Assembly (NCBI RefSeq): GCF_000163055.2
Contig: NC_022111.1
Location: forward strand, 1,116,001-1,180,000
Reading direction: 5' to 3'
Length of the DNA: 64,000 nt
DNA from: Prevotella sp. oral taxon 299 str. F0039
GTDB lineage: Bacteria > Bacteroidota > Bacteroidia > Bacteroidales > Bacteroidaceae
The position numbers and the translations under genes were made by a program. Below, one piece after another: positions 53,917 through 63,419 of this stretch; positions within the stretch are counted from its first letter, which is position 1; each line of letters begins with the position of its first letter. The notes under the pieces were generated by a model. It was not told the origin of the DNA. It was given only the letters and a program-made list of their open reading frames with translations, and ran no database searches.

Positions 53917-54864
53917 ATGATGCGCAGTATTCCATTTGCAACCAAGAATCTTCTGATTATAAATATAATTCTCTTCCTTGCCACTATTGTTTATGGCGGT
54001 TCTGAATTGGCAGGAGAAACACAATACCGACTCAACGACTTGTTGGGTTTGCATTTTTTCCTTGCTCCCGACTTTCGAATTTATCAACTTTTCACCTATA
54101 TGTTTATGCATGGTAGTTTTCAGCATTTGTTTTTTAACATGTTTGCGCTGTGGATGTTTGGTGGAATTGTTGAGGAAACCTTTGGCAGAAACAAGTTTCT
54201 ATTTTTCTATTTCGTGTGTGGAGTGGGAGCAGGATTGCTTCAAGAGGCGGCTCAGTTTGGTGAGTTCTACTTTGCAGTGAAGAACCAATTGCCCGATTTC
54301 TCGTTCTCCGACATTGCCACAGTGGCGCACAATAGTGGAAATGTGCTGAATCTTTGGACCACAGTGGGAGCTTCGGGAGCCGTTTATGGTATTCTGTTAG
54401 CATTTGGAATGCTCTACCCCGAGCAACGAATTTTTATTTTTCCCATTCCCGTTCCCATCAAAGCAAAGTGGTTTGTGATGATTTATGCAGGTATAGAATT
54501 GTTCTATGCCATGTCGGGAACCAGTACTAATGTGGCGCATTTAGCGCATCTTGGCGGTATGTTGTTTGGCTTTATCTTGATAAAATACTGGCAGAAACAC
54601 CCTGCTTCGGCAGATCGTGTAGACGATGTGATGAACCTTTTTGGCAATATTGGTAAGAAACACTTTAATAGTTCAAAAACTAAAACACCGCATCAAGGTA
54701 GCTCTACAACCACACATCATGGCAATGTAGACTGGGATTATAACGCTAAACAACAGCAAGAGCAAAACGAAGTAGACGCTATCTTAGATAAGATTAGGCG
54801 AAACGGCTATGACAGCTTAACCAAAGAGGAGAAACAACGTCTCTTTGATCAAGGTAAAAAATGA
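53917..54864 (+). CDS. Rhomboid-family intramembrane serine protease
   Basis: 315 residues with about six membrane helices. The catalytic serine is in GASGAVYGIL (Ser153), the histidine in VAHLAHLGGM (His208 or His211). The early HGSFQHLFFNMFALW motif is the typical rhomboid helix-2 region with His and Asn. Rhomboids cut membrane proteins within or near their helices. The C-terminal ~85 residues are hydrophilic and cytoplasmic, with a helical tail (DAILDKIRRNGYDSLTKEEK) also seen in other Bacteroidota rhomboids. The substrate is unknown. The next gene begins 112 nt later. Confidence 0.93.
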   Translation: MMRSIPFATKNLLIINIILFLATIVYGGSELAGETQYRLNDLLGLHFFLAPDFRIYQLFTYMFMHGSFQHLFFNMFALWMFGGIVEETFGRNKFLFFYFVCGVGAGLLQEAAQFGEFYFAVKNQLPDFSFSDIATVAHNSGNVLNLWTTVGASGAVYGILLAFGMLYPEQRIFIFPIPVPIKAKWFVMIYAGIELFYAMSGTSTNVAHLAHLGGMLFGFILIKYWQKHPASADRVDDVMNLFGNIGKKHFNSSKTKTPHQGSSTTTHHGNVDWDYNAKQQQEQNEVDAILDKIRRNGYDSLTKEEKQRLFDQGKK

Positions 54865-54976
54865 TATGATGAAGGCACTTTTTGATTGTTAACCCACCAT
54901 TTTAACAAGCAAGAGGTTGCCTTCTTTTCTTTTAATATTCATACAAAAAGATTTCAACAACATAAAAACAATCAAG

Positions 54977-56068
54977 ATGAACATACTAAATGGCATTATA
55001 ATTCGTGGCATTGCCATAGCCAATGGGGCAGTTGTGGCATTGATGATGATAACGGGTTATGCTTATTTCTTTTCTCCAATCAATCACCCTTTGCTATCGG
55101 CAACAGGTGTGTTGTTTCCCATTTTCTTGGCATTGAACATCTTGTTTTTGGTGTTTTGGGCGTTGGTGAAACTTAAATATTGCTCCATTCCCATTCTAGG
55201 CTTGGTGCTTTGTTATATTCCAACCCATCAATATGTGCCGTTAAACATACAGAGCAACGCACCAGAAGGTAGCTTAAAAGTACTCTCTTACAACATTCAA
55301 AGCTTTGGTTATGAACCAGAAGACGAAACCAGAGATGAGCAAAACCCCATCGTTCAATATATAGCCAACAGTGGTGCCGACATCGTTTGCTTGCAAGAAG
55401 CCCCAAAATGGCGCATCGAAAACGAAGTGGTAAGCACCTTAAATCCCATTTATCCCTATCAAAGCGAAGTGGCTCACGAAACCAGTGGCGATGTTTTAGC
55501 ACTTTATAGTAAATATCCCATTATCTCAACCGAACGTATTCCCTTCGACAGCGAGATCAATCTTAGCGTGGCATATCGCATTAAAGTGGATAATGACACC
55601 ATATTGGTGGTGAACAATCACTTAGAATCAAACAAGATGACAAAGGCAGATAAGGCAGGATTCAAGAATATGGTGAAAGGCAATATATCGAATAGTGGAA
55701 CAAAACAAGAAAGCAGTTTGTTGCTCAATAAGTTGGCACTTGCAGCCCAGAAAAGAGCCGTTCAGGTAAAAGCCGTAGTTAGTGTGCTCAAAAAATACGA
55801 GAATCTACCCCAAATTGTTTGTGGTGATTTTAATGAATGGCCTAATGGTTATGCCTTAAACACCTTGCAAAAGACGCTCACCAACAGCTTTGTAGAAACA
55901 GGAAACGGAGCTGGTTGGAGCTATCATCGCAGTGGAATGTATGTGCGAATTGATAACATCTTGTGTTCGAAACAATTCAAACCATATAAAGCAAAGGTAG
56001 ATTCTGAAATCAAAACCAGCGATCACTATCCCATTTATTGCTATTTAGAACGTATAAAAGAACATTGA
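54977..56068 (+). CDS. Endonuclease/exonuclease/phosphatase family membrane protein
   Basis: 363 residues from ATG 54977; an in-frame TTG at 54917 has no support. About three N-terminal membrane helices (to residue ~85) are followed by an EEP domain: LKVLSYNIQSF, DIVCLQEAP (metal-binding Glu), NNHLES, CGDFNEWPN (Asp-x-Asn) and TSDHYPI (catalytic Asp-His). These are the conserved positions of Mg-dependent phosphodiesterases. With the domain outside the inner membrane it could act on nucleic acids, phospholipids or sphingolipids; the substrate is not determinable. It is common downstream of rhomboid genes in Bacteroidales. Confidence 0.88.
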   Translation: MNILNGIIIRGIAIANGAVVALMMITGYAYFFSPINHPLLSATGVLFPIFLALNILFLVFWALVKLKYCSIPILGLVLCYIPTHQYVPLNIQSNAPEGSLKVLSYNIQSFGYEPEDETRDEQNPIVQYIANSGADIVCLQEAPKWRIENEVVSTLNPIYPYQSEVAHETSGDVLALYSKYPIISTERIPFDSEINLSVAYRIKVDNDTILVVNNHLESNKMTKADKAGFKNMVKGNISNSGTKQESSLLLNKLALAAQKRAVQVKAVVSVLKKYENLPQIVCGDFNEWPNGYALNTLQKTLTNSFVETGNGAGWSYHRSGMYVRIDNILCSKQFKPYKAKVDSEIKTSDHYPIYCYLERIKEH

Positions 56069-56118
56069 AAAAAAAGCAAGAAACTATCAATATTTTTTCA
56101 ATAATCATAAAAATATAC

Positions 56119-56126
56119 TATCTTTG
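56119..56126 (+). promoter_or_regulatory. Candidate -7 element for secDF
   Basis: TATCTTTG matches TAnnTTTG, 47 nt before the secDF ATG. TTTT, a 3/4 match to the -33 element, lies about 20 nt upstream. Confidence 0.55.
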
Positions 56127-56172
56127 CACATCTATCTAATAGAAAAACAATAATCAAAATAATAAAAACAAA

Positions 56173-59160
56173 ATGCAAAACAAAGGAATTGTAATTGTAA
56201 CAGCAGTCTTACTGACCCTTGCAAGTATCTTTTATTTGTCTTTTTCGTTTGCCACTCGTTACTATGATAGCAAGGCAGAAGCAATAAAAGATCCTATAGC
56301 TCAGCAAGATTATAAAGACTCTGTTAAGTATTTAGGTATCTATTCTTACCAAAAATGCTTAGAAACTCAAATCGGATTAGGTCTTGACCTTAAAGGAGGT
56401 ATGAACGTAATTCTAGAGATTTCAGTACCAGATGTTCTTGAAACACTTGCAGACCACAAAACAGATGCTTTCTTTGTGAAGGCTATGGAAGAAGCAAAGA
56501 AAGAAGAAGAAACAAGCCAAGGCGATTTTATTTCGTTGTTTGTTAAGTCTTTTAAGAAGAATGCTTCAGGTCATCGTTTAGCCGAAATCTTTGCAACTCA
56601 ACAGTTGCAAGGCAAAATTTCGCCTAATAGTAGCGATTCAGAAGTAGAGAAAGTGTTGAGAGAAGAAGTTAAAAATGCTATTGATAACTCTTTCAACGTA
56701 GTTCGTACACGTATCGACAAATTCGGTGTTGTACAGCCAAACATTCAGAAGTTAGAAGGACAAGAAGGCAGAATCATGGTAGAAATGCCTGGTATTCGTG
56801 AGCCAGAGCGTGTTCGTAAGCTTCTACAAGGAAGTGCAAACCTAGAGTTTTGGGAAACATTCAATTCCGACGAGATTGTTCCTTATCTTGTTCAGTTAGA
56901 CCAACGCTTGGCAAATGGTGAAACAACAGCCGACACAACAGCCGTTGCCGACACTGCAAAGGTGGCTAAGGCAGCAGAACCAAAGCTAGAGTTGAACACC
57001 AACAAAAAAGCAAATGCTAAGCTAAACGTAAACGATGAGGCTAAGATAGCAGAAGCAAAACGTGCTCATCCATTGCTTTCAATGCTTCAAACAACAGGAA
57101 ACGGAGCACTTGCTCTTGTAGGTTTTGCAAGCGTTCGTGATACAGCCGAAATCAACAAAGCCATCTATTCAGCAACAGCAAAACAAGTATTGCCTTCAGA
57201 TGTGAAGCTTATGTGGAGTGCTAAGCCAGAAGATGGAATCAAAGCAAAGAACATCTATGGCTTATATGCTATCAAGGTGACCACAGCTAACGGTAGAGCA
57301 CCACTCGAAGGTGATGTTATTACCGACGCAAAAGACCAATTTAACAACCTAACAGGTGCTCCTGAGGTAGGAATGACAATGAACACCGAAGGTGCAAGAC
57401 GTTGGGCAGCTCTTACAAAGGCTAACACAGGCAAGGCAATTGCCATTGTTTTGGACGGAGTTGTTTACTCTGCGCCTCGTGTTAACGGCGAAATCGACGG
57501 CGGTCAATCATCAATTTCAGGTAGTTTCACCATCGAAGATACCAAAGACTTGGCTAATACACTTAAATCAGGACGTATGCCAGCACCAGCTCGCATTGTT
57601 CAAGAAGAAGTAGTAGGACCAACTCTTGGAGCACAATCAATTCAACAAGGAATCGTTTCATTCGGTATTGCTTTCGTAATCCTTATGATCTACATGGTAG
57701 TGATGTATGGTTTCACACCAGGTATGATGGCAAACATCGCTTTGTTGGTTAACTTATTCTTCACATTAGGTATTCTTACATCATTCCAAGCAGCCCTAAC
57801 GCTATCGGGAATTGCAGGTATGGTGCTCTCACTCGGTACTGCAGTAGACGCCAACGTGTTGATATACGAACGTACAAAAGAAGAGTTGAAACTCGGAAAA
57901 GATACCCGTCAGGCCATGTCAGAAGGTTATCGAAATGCATTCTCAGCTATTTTCGACTCCAACTTCACATCAATCATCACAGGTATCATTCTTTATGTGT
58001 TCGGAACAGGACCTATTAGAGGATTTGCAACCACATTGATTATTGGTATTATCTGTTCATTCTTCACCGCAGTTTACTTGACACGTCTAGTGTTTGAAAA
58101 TAAGATGAACAAAGGAAAGTGGTTAAATCTTACTTTCACAACAGGTATTTCAAGAAACCTAATGACCAACACTCATGTCGGTTTCATGAGCTTCTATAAG
58201 AAAACATTTAGCGTAGTAGGAGTGATTATCCTTGCTGCTATTGTAAGTTTTGCAGTGAGAGGTTTAAGTAGAAGTATCGACTTCACAGGTGGACGCAACT
58301 ATGTTATCACCTTCGAACGCCCAGTTGAGCCAGAACAAATACGTGGAATCATTGCCAACGCATTCCCAGGCACAACCACTGGCGCACTTGCACTAGGTAC
58401 CGACCACAAAACAATAAGAATTTCAACCAACTATAAGATCGAATCTAACAGTCCAACTGTAGACGACGAGGCTGAAACCATCTTATACAAGGCATTGAAG
58501 AAAGCTGGATTTGTTTCTCAACCAAATGTTGAATCATTCAAGAATCCAGACATTAGAGAAGGTGGTTCTATCATCAGTAGTACTAAAGTAGGACCATCAG
58601 TGGCTAAGGATATCACCCACGGAGCCATTCTAAGTGTTGTTCTTGCATTGTTTGCAATATTCATCTACATCCTTATCCGTTTCCGCAACATGGCGTTCTC
58701 AATTGGTTCAACCGTTGCACTTGCGGTAGACACCATCATCGTATTAGGCGTATATAGCCTATGCTGGGGTTGGATGCCATTCTCACTCGAAATCGATCAA
58801 ACCTTCATCGGAGCTATTCTAACCGTTATTGGTTATTCAATCAACGACAAGGTGGTAGTATTCGACCGTATTCGTGAGAACATGCAACTACATCAAAAGC
58901 AAGATTTCAAAACATTGTTCAACGACAGTATCAACCAAACCCTAACCAGAACCATCAACACATCAACTTCAACCTTAATTGTGTTGTTGTGTATCTTCTT
59001 CTTAGGTGGCGAAAGTATCCGCAGTTTCTCATTCGCAATGAGTCTCGGTGTCATCGTTGGTACACTATCATCTATCTTCGTTGCAGCACCTATTGCCTTC
59101 CTAACACTTGGTAAGCAAAAAGGAAAAAGACGTGCATCTGCAGAAGTAGTTGAAGCATAA
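56173..59160 (+). CDS. secDF: Fused protein translocase subunit SecDF
   Basis: 995 residues. The SecD half starts with a membrane helix, has GLDLKGGMNVILEI (about 71-84), a large periplasmic P1 region and the family motif VLDGVVYSAPRVN, then a six-helix block with the DANVLIYER signature. The SecF half begins near residue 665, with SIDFTGGRNYVITF, and ends with the second helix block (GYSINDKVVVFDRIREN). Fusion of SecD and SecF is the rule in Bacteroidota. It uses proton flow to pull proteins through SecYEG and would serve all the exported enzymes in this window. Single-gene unit with a terminator. Confidence 0.97.
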   Translation: MQNKGIVIVTAVLLTLASIFYLSFSFATRYYDSKAEAIKDPIAQQDYKDSVKYLGIYSYQKCLETQIGLGLDLKGGMNVILEISVPDVLETLADHKTDAFFVKAMEEAKKEEETSQGDFISLFVKSFKKNASGHRLAEIFATQQLQGKISPNSSDSEVEKVLREEVKNAIDNSFNVVRTRIDKFGVVQPNIQKLEGQEGRIMVEMPGIREPERVRKLLQGSANLEFWETFNSDEIVPYLVQLDQRLANGETTADTTAVADTAKVAKAAEPKLELNTNKKANAKLNVNDEAKIAEAKRAHPLLSMLQTTGNGALALVGFASVRDTAEINKAIYSATAKQVLPSDVKLMWSAKPEDGIKAKNIYGLYAIKVTTANGRAPLEGDVITDAKDQFNNLTGAPEVGMTMNTEGARRWAALTKANTGKAIAIVLDGVVYSAPRVNGEIDGGQSSISGSFTIEDTKDLANTLKSGRMPAPARIVQEEVVGPTLGAQSIQQGIVSFGIAFVILMIYMVVMYGFTPGMMANIALLVNLFFTLGILTSFQAALTLSGIAGMVLSLGTAVDANVLIYERTKEELKLGKDTRQAMSEGYRNAFSAIFDSNFTSIITGIILYVFGTGPIRGFATTLIIGIICSFFTAVYLTRLVFENKMNKGKWLNLTFTTGISRNLMTNTHVGFMSFYKKTFSVVGVIILAAIVSFAVRGLSRSIDFTGGRNYVITFERPVEPEQIRGIIANAFPGTTTGALALGTDHKTIRISTNYKIESNSPTVDDEAETILYKALKKAGFVSQPNVESFKNPDIREGGSIISSTKVGPSVAKDITHGAILSVVLALFAIFIYILIRFRNMAFSIGSTVALAVDTIIVLGVYSLCWGWMPFSLEIDQTFIGAILTVIGYSINDKVVVFDRIRENMQLHQKQDFKTLFNDSINQTLTRTINTSTSTLIVLLCIFFLGGESIRSFSFAMSLGVIVGTLSSIFVAAPIAFLTLGKQKGKRRASAEVVEA

Positions 59161-59174
59161 TATACAGAAAAGAA

Positions 59175-59219
59175 ATGGAAGTTACACCTATTAATATATA
59201 GGGGTATCTTCCATTTTTT
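59175..59219 (+). terminator. Terminator after secDF
   Basis: GGAAG-TAC-CC on the left (from 59177) pairs with GGGGTATCTTCC (59201-59212), with two mismatches and an AT-rich loop, then ATTTTTTA. Nothing else can be named in 59220-59426. Confidence 0.7.
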
Positions 59220-59426
59220 ATCTTTTTATCAGCAAACTACACCTCTATTACCATCTAACAACTATCATTTTATACATTAAAAAGGTAGCTTTTACATAGC
59301 TAACCCAACAGAAAATAAACGACTCAATACAAAAGTCCTTGCCGAAAGCTTTAACAAAAGTAAAGTGATGCAGTAGAGAGTTGTAAAAGATATTTTATTA
59401 CTAATAATTTAATTCATTAACCGATT

Positions 59427-62400
59427 ATGAAAAAGTTTACATTATTGGCTTGCGCCTTGATGTCGTGTACGCTCGCAAATGCACAGCGCACACCCACCCA
59501 TCCATTGGATATTAAGGACGCAGAGTATAGTCAATTATCTTATTATTTCGACCAATGGTCTCCAGGAACACAGCCTCAAGGAGTATCACAGATGGACGAC
59601 GAGTTTTATATTTCACGTGTAAAGCCTCGTAAAAGAATCTCAGAGTTAAACTATCAGGCTTCTCCTGATGCCGATCCAAATCGTAAAATGTGTATTTGGG
59701 TACCCCTCGACGACCCCACTTCTAAGTGGAAAGCACTTCCACGTTATTGCTTTGAGGGCGATAACTTTAGTCTTTGGTCTTACATCGACATACATGGTAA
59801 CTGGACAGCACCATGGATGCGTGTCACAGCAGGCTTGTCAGACGTAGCCCATAAAAATGGTGTTAAGGTAGGATGTGTGATGAGTATTCCCTGGGCAGCA
59901 ACAGTATTGTTCCGTGGTTGGAATATGGGTGATCACGCAAAAGTACTTGCTAAGTTTGCAGAAAAGAACAGAGATGGAAGCTTTAAAAACTCTTTAAAGC
60001 TTGTTAAGTTGATGAAGTATTATGGAATTGATGGTCTTGGAGTCAATTCTGAGTTCTATTCTACAACTGAAGTTATGAACACTCTTATCGAGTTCTTTGC
60101 AGATTGTCATAAAAAGGCAAAAGAAATTGGTTGGGAATTCCAATTATATTGGTACGATTTAACCAATGAATCGGGTAGTATGCGCCCTGATGGTGGTCTT
60201 GGTTCACATAACGAAAGAATGTTTGGTGCTAAAGATCACGAAGTTACCGACATGATGTTTGCTAACTATAACTGGAGAGATTACACCTTATCTTTATCAG
60301 AGCAAACTGCAGAACGACTTGGAAGAAGCAGTTACGACTATTATGCAGGCTTCGACATTCAAGGTCGTGCATTGAGAAATAGCAACTGGAGTTCTTTAAA
60401 GAACCACAAAATATCAATTGGTTTCTGGGGTGCTCACTCTCAAAGTCTTATCCATCAGAGTGCAACCGACAACGGAACAAGCGATATAGCTATTCAAAAG
60501 GCCTACTTGCTCAAGCAAGAATTGATGTTTAGTGGTGGTAATCGTAACCCTGCAGCACACCCCGGAATCAATACAAGCTCAACACTTGCTAACGCAAGTC
60601 TTAAAACTTTCCATGGTTTGGCAACTTTCTTAACAGCTAAATCAACCATTAACGAGTTGCCATTCGTCACCCGTTTCAACTTAGGTAATGGTCTTTCATT
60701 CCGCAACGAGGGTAAGGTTACATTCAACCACAAGTGGTATAACCTCAACACTCAAGACTTTATGCCTACTTGGAGATGGTGGATTACCAATAAAGAAGAT
60801 GTAGTAAATGAATTTACTGTTAATGAACTTGTTAAAGCCGACCTTATTTTTGAAGACGCTTACTTTGGTGGTTCATGCTTAAGCCTACACGGAAAAACAG
60901 AATTCTCACGTGTAAAACTCTTTAAAACCTTATTGTCTGTAGACGGAGAAGACAAAATTTCGCTTACCTACAAGGTGATGAACGGCACAGAAAGCAAGGC
61001 TAAAATCTTTGTAAGTCTTAAAGATAACGTAACAGGCTATAAAGAAATTGCGCTTCCTGCAGCACAAAAAGAAGGCGAATGGACCACTTTTGAAACTACA
61101 TTGAGCAAATTAGGCATCGATTCAGAGGCTCAAATTGCAATGATTGGTCTTGTGGTTGAAGGCACATCAGAAAACTATGACCTTCATGTAGGAGAACTTG
61201 CAGTTCGTGATTCTAAAAAAGTTCACGCACCTGCACAGCCTATGATTAAAGAAAAACAAATCATTAGAGGTCAATATAACACTGTAGACTTCAAACTTCG
61301 CTATGCAAGTAAAGAAGAATCAGGTGATATGAAGACTTATAACGAAGACGTAGACACTTGGTATTACGAAATTCTTTACCAACAAGAAGGTCAAGACGAA
61401 ATGCTATTAACAACTACAGCGTCATGGGCTGCTTATGTTGTTGATGCGCCAATCGTTAAGGGAGACAACAGAAAAGTACGCTTCGGTGTTCGTGCAGTTG
61501 CTGCAGATGGCAAGACAAAGAGTGCAACAAGCTGGACAGCTTATGAGGAAATTCCTTATAACTCACCAAAAACAGATGTTGTTATCGATAAAGCTGTAGT
61601 GAAACCAGGCGAAACATTCACTCTAAAATTTGAAGATTACCTCATAAGTCCTGCAAAACAATGGCAACTTCGCAATTCAGCAACAGGCGAATTTGTGTAT
61701 AGTGCAAGCAATGCAACAAGCATCACCACTTCATTAGAAGATATTGGTACTTATGATCTTGTGCTTACAGACTCTGAAGGAAAGACACACATCACTTGCG
61801 GTAAGGTGCAAATAACACCAGAAACAACAGGTGCAGTGCCTCAAATTACAGACATTAAGGCAGATAAAGCAACTGTAGAAACAGGCAAAGATGTAACCTA
61901 TTCTGCAACAGTAAAAGAGGGACAAGGCCGTGTTTCTCGTGGTTTAGTGATCACAGACCCTAACATGTTCAAGATGCCTGCAGAGCTTCAAAAAGGCAAT
62001 AGCTATACTTATGCTCTTTGGGTGAAGGCAGATAAGTTTGCACACGATAAGCAAGGAACGAACCTTATCAGTAAGAATACCATCAAAGACGGCTGGCCTC
62101 ACAACAACTGGGGAGACCTTTGGGTTCAAATTCGTCCACAATGGAAAGAGCACATGGCTAACGAAGTGTCGTTTAACACAATGGGTTGGGAAGCTCACGA
62201 CGAGCCAAACTCATCTGTAATGACAAAAGACCACCCAATGACACCAGGCGTTTGGTATCACATTGCGGTTACTCATAATGAGAGCGGACTACACGAAATA
62301 TTCGTAAATGGTATGAAAGTGGGTTCAGGAACTCAACCTTCTTCAAAGAGAAGAGAGACAAGAAACGATGATAGAATTAAGTCTTCAGAACCTGCAGACA

Positions 62401-63179
62401 TCTTTATTGGTGGCGGTGGTGTGTACAAGAGCGGTTTGAATGGATGCGTAGACGAAATTCAAATATGGAACAGACCACTTACAGAAGCTGAAGTTCAACG
62501 TGCAATGAAGGGTTACAAAGAAAGCGAAGTGCCCGATGGTTTGCAAGGATATTTCACCTTTGAAACTATGAATGCAGACGGAACCTTCCCTAACTTGGGT
62601 AAAGGTGGAGCAGACAAGACAGGTAGTTTAGTTCAACTTGTTGGTAGTGGTGGTGAAAATACCTCAACAGCAAGCTACGAACCTCAACACTCAGACAACG
62701 ATGTTTTAGGCTATCCAGGTATCGAAGGAACTCTCGAAGTAACTCCAACATACACATGGACACTCGAAGGAGCTAACACTCCAACTGTTAAAGGCGAAAC
62801 TGCTGTAGTTACATACAGCAACGCAGGCAAGGTGGGTGCAACCCTAACACTAAGCAACCGCTGGGGAGAAGCAACCTTAACTAAGGCAGAATTGGTTGAC
62901 GTAACAGCTTCTACAGGTATCAACGGCGTTGAAAATGGTGTTGCTTTCGAGGCATTCCCTAACCCATTTGTAGAGAGTGTGAACCTTCGTTTTGCTGAAG
63001 GTGGAACCTATACTCTTAACGTATTGAACGCAAACGGCATGCTTGTTCAACGCAACTTGCTAACAACTGCTGCTGGTGAAGTGACCAACGTGAGCGTAAC
63101 AGGTGCTAAAGGACTTTACATTCTTCAAATCGTGAAGGACGGAAAGACCTACAAGACAATTAAATTAGTAAAGAAGTAA
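59427..63179 (+). CDS. GH85-like endo-beta-N-acetylglucosaminidase C with LamG and T9SS sorting domain
   Basis: 1250 residues with a signal peptide (to about Ala-Gln 19-20). The catalytic region (about 20-480) is GH85-like but divergent from genes A and B: YGIDGLGVNSEFYS at 199-212 keeps the Asn-x-Glu pair (Asn207, Glu209), and PTWRWWI is shared with GH85 B. Sandwich domains follow (about 480-830), then a LamG-like domain (about 834-1045, with YHIAVTHNESGLHEIFVNGM and CVDEIQIWNRPLTEAEVQ). The C-terminus is a clear T9SS type A sorting domain (about 1165-1250, EAFPNPFVESVNLRF, ending KTIKLVKK). It should be secreted through the outer membrane and cut N-glycans or a related chitobiose-containing glycan. 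Confidence 0.85.
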   Translation: MKKFTLLACALMSCTLANAQRTPTHPLDIKDAEYSQLSYYFDQWSPGTQPQGVSQMDDEFYISRVKPRKRISELNYQASPDADPNRKMCIWVPLDDPTSKWKALPRYCFEGDNFSLWSYIDIHGNWTAPWMRVTAGLSDVAHKNGVKVGCVMSIPWAATVLFRGWNMGDHAKVLAKFAEKNRDGSFKNSLKLVKLMKYYGIDGLGVNSEFYSTTEVMNTLIEFFADCHKKAKEIGWEFQLYWYDLTNESGSMRPDGGLGSHNERMFGAKDHEVTDMMFANYNWRDYTLSLSEQTAERLGRSSYDYYAGFDIQGRALRNSNWSSLKNHKISIGFWGAHSQSLIHQSATDNGTSDIAIQKAYLLKQELMFSGGNRNPAAHPGINTSSTLANASLKTFHGLATFLTAKSTINELPFVTRFNLGNGLSFRNEGKVTFNHKWYNLNTQDFMPTWRWWITNKEDVVNEFTVNELVKADLIFEDAYFGGSCLSLHGKTEFSRVKLFKTLLSVDGEDKISLTYKVMNGTESKAKIFVSLKDNVTGYKEIALPAAQKEGEWTTFETTLSKLGIDSEAQIAMIGLVVEGTSENYDLHVGELAVRDSKKVHAPAQPMIKEKQIIRGQYNTVDFKLRYASKEESGDMKTYNEDVDTWYYEILYQQEGQDEMLLTTTASWAAYVVDAPIVKGDNRKVRFGVRAVAADGKTKSATSWTAYEEIPYNSPKTDVVIDKAVVKPGETFTLKFEDYLISPAKQWQLRNSATGEFVYSASNATSITTSLEDIGTYDLVLTDSEGKTHITCGKVQITPETTGAVPQITDIKADKATVETGKDVTYSATVKEGQGRVSRGLVITDPNMFKMPAELQKGNSYTYALWVKADKFAHDKQGTNLISKNTIKDGWPHNNWGDLWVQIRPQWKEHMANEVSFNTMGWEAHDEPNSSVMTKDHPMTPGVWYHIAVTHNESGLHEIFVNGMKVGSGTQPSSKRRETRNDDRIKSSEPADIFIGGGGVYKSGLNGCVDEIQIWNRPLTEAEVQRAMKGYKESEVPDGLQGYFTFETMNADGTFPNLGKGGADKTGSLVQLVGSGGENTSTASYEPQHSDNDVLGYPGIEGTLEVTPTYTWTLEGANTPTVKGETAVVTYSNAGKVGATLTLSNRWGEATLTKAELVDVTASTGINGVENGVAFEAFPNPFVESVNLRFAEGGTYTLNVLNANGMLVQRNLLTTAAGEVTNVSVTGAKGLYILQIVKDGKTYKTIKLVKK

Positions 63180-63194
63180 TTGTGCAATAGATAG

Positions 63195-63239
63195 TGTTGG
63201 CAGGGGTTAAATCATAGCTCTTGCCAACATTTTTCTTTT
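63195..63239 (+). terminator. Terminator after GH85 C
   Basis: TGTTGGCA (63195-63202) pairs with TGCCAACA (63222-63229), followed by TTTTTCTTTT. 63240-63419 shows no clear promoter. Confidence 0.8.
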
Positions 63240-63419
63240 AATCTAACTATCAACAAAGGCGGAAACGATAGTTGCTACTTCCCATTAAAAACCAATAAAC
63301 ATTGATTTTAACCGAAAACGCAACAACGCTAAGAACACAAAAAGATATGTTTAGATAACTACTCTAATGATTAATGATAACGACTTTTATCAAAACTAAA
63401 TTACATTTATAATCTCATT